Shown: piece by piece, positions 14,155-18,562 of the stretch
Numbering within the stretch: position 1 is the first letter of the stretch
Layout of the letters: every line of letters begins with the position of its first letter
Source of the DNA: UBA1444 sp964601085
GTDB taxonomy: Bacteria > Bacillota > Negativicutes > UBA1444
Direction of reading: 5' to 3'
NCBI GenBank assembly: GCA_964601085.1
Contig: CAZRLN010000053.1
Span: 1-18,562 of the forward strand
Length of the DNA: 18,562 nt
The notes under the pieces: model-generated
Databases searched by the model: none
What the model was told of the DNA's origin: nothing
The model's input: the letters and a program-made list of their open reading frames with translations, nothing else
Program-made: the position numbers and the translations under genes

Positions 14155-14787
14155 TTAGATGACATAGCCGTCCGCATTGAAGGATACCCTCGATCCGCCC
14201 TGATAGGTACGATACTGGCCGGGTCCATAATACAGGGTTGTGTTGTTCAGCAGCACTCCGTTCGTGACAAACCCGCCGGCGCGAACGGCGTCGACCGGCC
14301 GGAAGGAAACCGAGTGTCCGCCCATAAACGTCGTATACCCGTCCGCTTTATAGTACAGGGTGGTGTTGTTGTAAATCGTGCCCTGAATCACAAACCCCCG
14401 GGCGCCGAAGCGGACGGTCTGGCCGCCCATGAACGTGGTGTACCCGTCCGGCTTGTAGTACAAGGTAGTATTGTTGTAAATCACACCGGTGTCAACATAG
14501 CCGTTGGCGTTGAAAACAATCGGTTTTCCGCCCATAAAGGTCGTGTAGCCGTCCGGTTTGTAGTATAGCGTGGTGTTGGAATTCAGGGTCCCGGTTCTCA
14601 CATAATTGGAGTTGTCCTGAAAGCAGATCGTTCCCGCCTGGAAGGTGGTATAGCCGTTCGCCTTGTAATACTGGGTGGTGGCGGTGGTGAAGGTCTTGCA
14701 GGCGGCTTCCGCCGTCCCTGCAAATGCGGTTTGAAGCACGAATCCGAGGATCAGGAGCATGCCAAGGGCCATCCATCTTTTGCTCAT
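14155..14787 (-). CDS. Secreted protein of five tandem repeats of about 35 residues (function unknown)
   Basis: A 210-residue exported protein that I do not recognise. A signal peptide (about 1-28, hydrophobic 8-23) ends in GTAEAA, a good signal peptidase I site. The rest is five copies of a unit of about 35 residues with the pattern NTTLYYKxxGYTTFxGG, then xVxFxxxGYV and xGxLxNN; the TTxYY positions fall near 38, 72, 107, 142 and 183. The last unit has a small insertion (PVDAVRAGG). The aromatic- and Gly-rich alternation recalls cell-wall-binding and beta-hairpin repeats, but it is not the choline-binding or MORN consensus. AGGAGGT lies six bases before the ATG. A good promoter and terminator make it a single-gene transcript. 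A surface or envelope role is inference. Confidence 0.85.
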   Translation of the reverse strand: MSKRWMALGMLLILGFVLQTAFAGTAEAACKTFTTATTQYYKANGYTTFQAGTICFQDNSNYVRTGTLNSNTTLYYKPDGYTTFMGGKPIVFNANGYVDTGVIYNNTTLYYKPDGYTTFMGGQTVRFGARGFVIQGTIYNNTTLYYKADGYTTFMGGHSVSFRPVDAVRAGGFVTNGVLLNNTTLYYGPGQYRTYQGGSRVSFNADGYVI

Positions 14788-14882
14788 TGCCAGACCTCCT
14801 TCTTCTGCTTGCGCCGGGGTTCTTTCGCAGCGACCTTGCCTGGGGGGTGATTCCGGTGATCTTCTTTTCCGTCTTTTATTTT

Positions 14883-14911
14883 ATTGTAACGGAAAGCGTA
14901 TTTTGTCGCAA
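14883..14911 (-). promoter_or_regulatory. Sigma-70 promoter of the repeat-protein gene
   Basis: TTGCGA (14911-14906), 17 bases, TACAAT (14888-14883). Four and five of six consensus positions match with ideal spacing. Transcription would begin near 14876, leaving a leader of about 90 bases. Confidence 0.65.
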
Positions 14912-14941
14912 GAGTCCGACAATTTTGCCCAGACAAGACGA

Positions 14942-14976
14942 AGGGCGTCAAGCGGTTGGTTCTCGCTCAACGCCCT
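14942..14976 (-). terminator. Probable terminator after the DUF948-like gene
   Basis: A 13-bp inverted repeat (14942-14954 with 14964-14976, two wobble pairs on the minus strand) lies 30 bases after the stop of the gene at 15006. The following tract, TTCGTCTTGTCT, is T-rich but interrupted, so termination may be partial. Confidence 0.5.
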
Positions 14977-15005
14977 GTTGGCAACCTTAATGTCCGGCGA
15001 ATCGC

Positions 15006-15386
15006 TCAGCGCGCGTCCGGTTTGGAAAAAGCGCCCACGACCGCCCTGACGATTTCGCTGGCGCATCGTGCATAGACCATGGCTGTGTCGATCGTTTCCT
15101 GCACTTTATCGGCGGTATCGACAATGTTGTCCTCCAGGCAAGCGACTGCGGTGTTGGCGGTTTCGACGGTCTTGCGGACCCCAGCCACCACTTCGTTGCT
15201 GTTGGTCAATAGTTCCGGCAGCACTTCCAGCGTCGAGTCAATCGATTCGCGGTTATCCGCCAGCATTCCGTGGATCTGGGCGACCACCGCCGCCAGCTTT
15301 CGCAGCACGGCAATCAGATAGAAACCGACGGCGAGCGCGATGGCGAACAGAATCAGCAGTCCCAGATCATATAGAGAAATGTACAC
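15006..15386 (-). CDS. Small single-pass membrane protein, DUF948-like
   Basis: A 126-residue protein with one N-terminal membrane segment (about 7-27) followed by a long helical region (about 30-118) rich in heptad-like hydrophobics, as in DUF948 proteins. DUF948 and YtxH proteins are often encoded together in Bacillota, and a YtxH-family gene lies 48 bases upstream here, which supports the call. The start is GTG at 15386 with GAGGGG seven bases ahead. The molecular function of the family is not established; envelope or stress association is a guess. The acidic, coiled region should face the cytoplasm or the wall side; the sequence does not decide which. Confidence 0.75.
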   Translation of the reverse strand: MYISLYDLGLLILFAIALAVGFYLIAVLRKLAAVVAQIHGMLADNRESIDSTLEVLPELLTNSNEVVAGVRKTVETANTAVACLEDNIVDTADKVQETIDTAMVYARCASEIVRAVVGAFSKPDAR

Positions 15387-15434
15387 AATCGTCCCCTCTT
15401 TCCGGTTGCGGCCGCAGCCCCGACCCCGCGGTCA

Positions 15435-15788
15435 TTATTTCCCGGGTTCGTCTGCCGCCGTTTTTTCACCGCCCGCTTCCAGCGCGGCGCTTTCGCAGGG
15501 GGCCTTCTCCAGTTTCTGTTTGACGTGCGTTTTTACTTCTTCAACAACTTCTTCCGCTTTTTCCTTGACCTCTTCCATTTTCACCTTGGCCTTCTCCACC
15601 GCCTCATGTGCGGCGGATGCCAGCTCTTCGCGAGTCTCCTTGCCGGATTTCGGCGCCAACAGGACTCCGGCCACCGCGCCGACGGTCGCGCCAATCGCCG
15701 CGCCAACCGCGACATTTTTCAGCGCTTTTTTCTGTTCCGCTGCTTTCCGTTGCTTTTTCGCTTTCTCGAACACTTCCAGAATAGCCAT
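15435..15788 (-). CDS. YtxH-family protein
   Basis: A 117-residue protein with the YtxH signature: a Gly/Ala-rich hydrophobic segment GAAIGATVGAVAGVLLAPKSGKETR (residues 29-53) followed by a charged Lys/Glu coiled region (54-95). YtxH-type proteins are small, membrane-associated, often general-stress proteins of unknown mechanism. The start is ATG at 15788 with GGAGGTG seven bases upstream; the longer frame to 15824 has no ribosome site. It is the first gene of a two-gene unit with the DUF948-like gene. Confidence 0.85.
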   Translation of the reverse strand: MAILEVFEKAKKQRKAAEQKKALKNVAVGAAIGATVGAVAGVLLAPKSGKETREELASAAHEAVEKAKVKMEEVKEKAEEVVEEVKTHVKQKLEKAPCESAALEAGGEKTAADEPGK

Positions 15789-15815
15789 GCTAACACCTCC
15801 ATTGTTGATATCTTT

Positions 15816-15821
15816 ATCATA
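15816..15821 (-). promoter_or_regulatory. Candidate -10 element for the YtxH gene
   Basis: TATGAT on the minus strand lies about 28 bases before the ATG. No good -35 is seen at 16-18 bases, only a T-rich tract. The position, just after the pxpA terminator, is suitable for a promoter. Confidence 0.3.
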
Positions 15822-15827
15822 CACTAA

Positions 15828-15862
15828 AACACAAAAACAGGAAACTTTTTTCGAAAGTTCCG
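15828..15862 (-). terminator. Probable terminator after pxpA
   Basis: Right after the pxpA TAG, GGAACTTT pairs with AAGTTTCC with one bulged base, followed by TGTTTTTGTGTTTT. The stem is short and AT-rich, so the call is moderate. Confidence 0.45.
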
Positions 15863-15863
15863 G

Positions 15864-16628
15864 CTATTTTCCAAACGGCCGCAGCAGGATCCCTTCCTTG
15901 TCCAATGCCGTCCGAATCGCTTTCACCATGTCGACGGCGCCCGGAGTATCGCCATGCACGCAAATGGTCTGGGCGGCGATGGGAATTTCCCGGCCGGTGA
16001 GAGAAATCACCGTTCCTTCCTTGACCATCCGGACCACCCGGGTCACAACTTCATTGACGTCATGAATAACCGATCCGGCGATTTTTCGCGAGACAAGCGT
16101 CCCTTCGTCGGTGTAAGCGCGGTCGGCGAAGGCTTCCGCCACATACGGCAGCCCTTTTTGCTGCGCCGCCGTCACCATCTGCGAATTCGCCAGACACAGC
16201 ATGGTAAGTTCCGGATTGACCGCCTGGATCGCGTCGGCAATCGCCAATCCGAAGGACAAGTCTTTCTCCGCCATATTATACAGGGCGCCATGGGCTTTCA
16301 CATGCTGCATTTTCAAACCCGCAGCCCGGCAAAAGGCGTCGAGCGCACCGATCTGATACATCACCGCATGCTTGACTTCTTCCGGGGTCATCGCCATCGA
16401 ACGCCGCCCGAAGCCGACGAGATCGGGAAAACCGGGATGGGCTCCGACGGCCACGCCGTTTTTCTTCGCCAGCTGAATCGTTTTCGCCATGTGGTCCGGA
16501 TCGGAAGCATGGAATCCGCAGGCGACGTTGATGGACGTCACGAATGGCATGGCCAGCTCATCGTAGCCCAGCGTGTAGGCGCCAAAACTTTCGCCCATGT
16601 CGCAGTTCAAATCAATGGTTTTCATCAT
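15864..16628 (-). CDS. pxpA: 5-oxoprolinase subunit A (LamB/YcsF family)
   Basis: Subunit A of the ATP-dependent 5-oxoprolinase PxpABC, which opens 5-oxoproline to glutamate; 254 aa, the normal size. Family motifs are DLNCDMGESFG (residues 6-16), NVACGFHASDPDHM, GAHPGFPDLVGFGRR, VKAHGALYN and ICVHGDTPGAV near the C-terminus. It begins inside the end of pxpC (17-base overlap). Two adjacent ATG codons follow GAGGTG; the second, at 16625, has the better spacing, so the true protein may be one residue shorter. It is the last gene of the operon. Confidence 0.96.
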   Translation of the reverse strand: MMKTIDLNCDMGESFGAYTLGYDELAMPFVTSINVACGFHASDPDHMAKTIQLAKKNGVAVGAHPGFPDLVGFGRRSMAMTPEEVKHAVMYQIGALDAFCRAAGLKMQHVKAHGALYNMAEKDLSFGLAIADAIQAVNPELTMLCLANSQMVTAAQQKGLPYVAEAFADRAYTDEGTLVSRKIAGSVIHDVNEVVTRVVRMVKEGTVISLTGREIPIAAQTICVHGDTPGAVDMVKAIRTALDKEGILLRPFGK

Positions 16629-17658
16629 TCTTCACCTCTACGATTTCAATTTGATATTCCTTGCCCTGTATCTTCAGTTTCATGCGTCGGCCGCCGCTGC
16701 CGCCAGAACTCTTGCCGCCGGCCCGGATCTGACGCGCCGCTTCGCGGTAATTCTCCCGTTCCGCAGCCAGCGCCGCGACCGCCTCCTCGTCCGTGCAGCG
16801 GACAAACCGCACCGTGTCGTGGGGCTTGGCCTGCGCCAGCTTCCAGAGATCCGCGCCGATCACGGCGGCAATTTTGGCATAGCCGCCGGTTGTGCCGCAA
16901 TCCGCCATCATCACGATCGGCTGTCCATTGCCGGGTACCTGGATCGCGCCGGCTCCCAGGGCGTCGGACACGATATCCGCTTTATCCTTGTGCCGGATTT
17001 CCGGTCCTTCCAGACGATAACCCATTCGGTCCGCTTCCTCGGACACCCGATATTCATTGTTCAGCAGGGCCGCAATCCCTTCCGGCGCAAACAATTCGTC
17101 CTGGGGGCCCAAAATGACCCGCAGCGTAATTTGATCCGCGTAGTCCGGAATCAGGAAAGCCGGCAGTCGCATCGGCGCCGCGAGGAAAGGGGAGGTCTCG
17201 CCGACCGGCAGGCAGTCGCCCGCCCGCAGCGCTCTTCCCTCAAGACCGCCCAGGTTTGCCCGGGTATACGTTGAGCGGCTGCCCATGACGGGCGCCACGT
17301 CAATCCCCCCGCCGACGGCCAGATAAGCCCGGCAACCGCGATTCGCGTACCCGGCTTCCAAAACGTCTCCCGCCACGACGTCCCGAGCGGCCCACGTTTC
17401 CATCAGCGCGCCATTCAGACGCGGCGACATGTCCGCGCCGCAAAAGGCGATGCGGCAATTTTGATCAAAGCGGAAAGACCCGCCCAGCAACGTCATTTCA
17501 ATGACGGCAGCGCCGAGGGGATTGCCGCAAAGCAGATTGGCGAAGTGCGCCGCAACCCGATCCATCACGCCGGCCCGGGGCAACCCAAAGGCCAGGTAGT
17601 CAAACCTGCCTTCATCCTGGATCGTGCTCAGCGCACCGGGCTGGAGAACGGTAATCAT
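16612..17658 (-). CDS. pxpC: 5-oxoprolinase subunit C (biotin-dependent carboxyltransferase-like/KipA family) with extra tail
   Basis: Subunit C of PxpABC, 348 aa against about 310 for E. coli PxpC. Family stretches are IQDEGRFDYLAFGLPRAGVMD (13-33), YLAVGGGIDVAPVMGSRST, GAIQVPGNGQPIVMMADCGTTGGYAKIA (237-264) and the RFVRCTDEEAV region. After the usual end at about residue 312 comes a Gly/Ser-rich linker (GGKSSGGSGG) and MKLKIQGKEYQIEIVEVK, which resembles the first strands of a biotin carboxyl carrier protein but stops before any biotin site. The start is ATG with AGGAGG seven bases ahead, overlapping pxpB by ATGA. The tail also contains the ribosome site of pxpA. Confidence 0.95.
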   Translation of the reverse strand: MITVLQPGALSTIQDEGRFDYLAFGLPRAGVMDRVAAHFANLLCGNPLGAAVIEMTLLGGSFRFDQNCRIAFCGADMSPRLNGALMETWAARDVVAGDVLEAGYANRGCRAYLAVGGGIDVAPVMGSRSTYTRANLGGLEGRALRAGDCLPVGETSPFLAAPMRLPAFLIPDYADQITLRVILGPQDELFAPEGIAALLNNEYRVSEEADRMGYRLEGPEIRHKDKADIVSDALGAGAIQVPGNGQPIVMMADCGTTGGYAKIAAVIGADLWKLAQAKPHDTVRFVRCTDEEAVAALAAERENYREAARQIRAGGKSSGGSGGRRMKLKIQGKEYQIEIVEVKNDENH

Positions 17659-18395
17659 ATCGCCGCCTCCTTATTCACAAAACTTTGCGGCTGATAAACG
17701 CCCCGATCCACATCCTGCGAAATTTGCGCATACTCGGCGGCAGTAACCGGCTGGAACTGTAAAAAATCCCCCGCGGAATAAAGAAACGGCTGTTCGCTGC
17801 GCGGATTAAAAACTTTCAACGGCGTGCGGCCGATCAGTTGCCAGCCGCCAGGGCTCTCCACCGGATACAGTCCCGTCTGTGTCCCGGCGATCCCCACAGA
17901 GCCGGCGGGAATTTTCGTACGGGGCGTTTTCAGACGCGGCGCGGCGATCTTTTCCGACATTCCGCCCAGATACGGAAATCCTGGTGTAAAGCCGATCATG
18001 TAGATCCGATAGGGAACGGAGCTATGAATCTGGATAACCTCTGCCGAAGTCAGTTGATTGTGACTGGCGACAAACTCGAGATCCGGCCCGGCCTCGCCGC
18101 CATAAAGCGTGGGAATCAGGACCGTTTTCGCCGCCGCCGCATTTTTCGGATCCGCCGGTTCAGAAGCCAGTTTTTTGATTTTCGCCACGAGCTCCTGTCG
18201 GGAAATCAGCAAGGGATCAAAAAAGATCAGGAAGGACCGATACGTGGGAACGACCGCCTCCACCACGTTCCGACACTCGGCGGCGACCCGCCGGGCCAAA
18301 CTATGCACCAGGGTGTTGACCGCCGGATCGATCGCGTTGCCAAACTCAACGACCAGTCCCGTTTCTCCCTGGCTGAGAAAATTCAAAGGTTCCAT
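17655..18395 (-). CDS. pxpB: 5-oxoprolinase subunit B (KipI family)
   Basis: Subunit B of PxpABC, 246 aa. KipI-family motifs: GETGLVVEFGN (10-20), YMIGFTPGFPYLGGM, and PRTKIPAGSVGIAGTQTGLYP followed by SPGGWQLIGRTPL. In Bacillus a relative (KipI) inhibits the sporulation kinase KinA, but linkage to pxpC and pxpA makes the metabolic role much more likely. AAGGAG lies nine bases before the ATG. It is the first gene of the operon; no clear sigma-70 or sigma-54 promoter is visible in the 165 bases upstream, although palindromes are present there. Confidence 0.95.
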   Translation of the reverse strand: MEPLNFLSQGETGLVVEFGNAIDPAVNTLVHSLARRVAAECRNVVEAVVPTYRSFLIFFDPLLISRQELVAKIKKLASEPADPKNAAAAKTVLIPTLYGGEAGPDLEFVASHNQLTSAEVIQIHSSVPYRIYMIGFTPGFPYLGGMSEKIAAPRLKTPRTKIPAGSVGIAGTQTGLYPVESPGGWQLIGRTPLKVFNPRSEQPFLYSAGDFLQFQPVTAAEYAQISQDVDRGVYQPQSFVNKEAAI

Positions 18396-18428
18396 CTATG
18401 CACGCTCCTTTCCGAAAAGCATACCCAA

Positions 18429-18479
18429 TCGCCGACAGGCAGGGATTCGTTTTTCCTCATTTTCGACAACTCGCCGACA
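18429..18479. repeat. Direct repeat TCGCCGACA upstream of pxpB
   Basis: TCGCCGACA occurs at 18429-18437 and 18471-18479, a distance of 42 bases or about four helical turns. A related TTCGACA lies between them. This could be a pair of regulator half sites; position and spacing are the only support. Confidence 0.3.
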
Positions 18480-18509
18480 AATTCCTTTTATTTTCCTCTT
18501 TCCCAAAAC

Positions 18510-18525
18510 TATTTCCCGGGAAATA
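18510..18525. promoter_or_regulatory. Perfect 16-bp palindrome, possible operator upstream of pxpB
   Basis: TATTTCCCGGGAAATA is a perfect palindrome about 115 bases before pxpB, in AT-rich DNA where a promoter would be expected. It has no loop, so it is more like a protein site than an RNA hairpin. Confidence 0.4.
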
Positions 18526-18562
18526 AAGAAGAAGTTTCTTTCGCTTTCACGAAAGAAACTTC
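18526..18562 (-). terminator. Terminator-like hairpin at the window edge
   Basis: A perfect 13-bp inverted repeat (18531-18543 with 18550-18562) with a six-base loop, followed on the minus strand by TTCTTTATTT. It probably ends a minus-strand gene lying beyond the right edge and separates it from the pxp operon. Confidence 0.6.

Noticed and set aside
14155..14787. CRISPR-like or non-coding tandem repeat array
   Set aside because: The repeats are in frame, degenerate at the DNA level and encode an exported protein with a good start and signal peptide.
17655..18395. Kinase inhibitor KipI with KipA as a sporulation control pair
   Set aside because: The presence of pxpA in the same overlapping operon makes 5-oxoprolinase much more likely.

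Overview
The window reads as chromosomal DNA of a GC-rich Bacillota bacterium. I infer an anaerobic Clostridia or Negativicutes member. The grounds are strong AGGAGG-type ribosome sites, frequent GTG/TTG starts, lipoprotein-type binding proteins, a YtxH-family protein, a lysine riboswitch and a sigma-54 activator with an acetoin-type dehydrogenase. The genus cannot be read from sequence alone. Every gene I could support is on the minus strand, so transcription runs from high to low coordinates. No rRNA, tRNA, CRISPR array or insertion sequence was seen.

Right part (18562 to 15864): a pxpB-pxpC-pxpA operon for 5-oxoprolinase, with overlapping genes and a weak terminator after pxpA. PxpC carries an extra C-terminal tail that resembles the start of a biotin carrier protein. 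Next (15788 to 15006) is a pair of small envelope-type genes, a YtxH-family protein and a DUF948-like single-pass membrane protein. Then comes a monocistronic secreted protein made of five repeats of about 35 residues (14787 to 14155), with its own sigma-70 promoter and terminator.

Centre and left (13951 to 1486): an AcoR-type sigma-54 activator precedes a consensus -24/-12 promoter at 11922-11907. That promoter drives a long gene run: E1 alpha and E1 beta of an acetoin/2-oxoacid dehydrogenase, a complete TRAP transporter (dctP, dctQ, dctM), an unusual E2 with two lipoyl domains and three tandem E3/E1-binding domains, E3, lipB, a PCC/DUF296-domain protein and lipA. The run would supply substrate import, oxidative cleavage to acyl-CoA, the E3 that reoxidises lipoamide, and lipoate attachment and synthesis. 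The TRAP transporter suggests that the substrate could be a carboxylate rather than, or as well as, acetoin.

Far left (1495 to 35): a lysine riboswitch with a terminator-type expression platform precedes a branched-chain-amino-acid-type ABC binding lipoprotein. This suggests the transporter really handles lysine or a related amino acid. The riboswitch, the triple binding domain of E2, the embedded TRAP transporter and the PxpC tail are the points most worth a second look.
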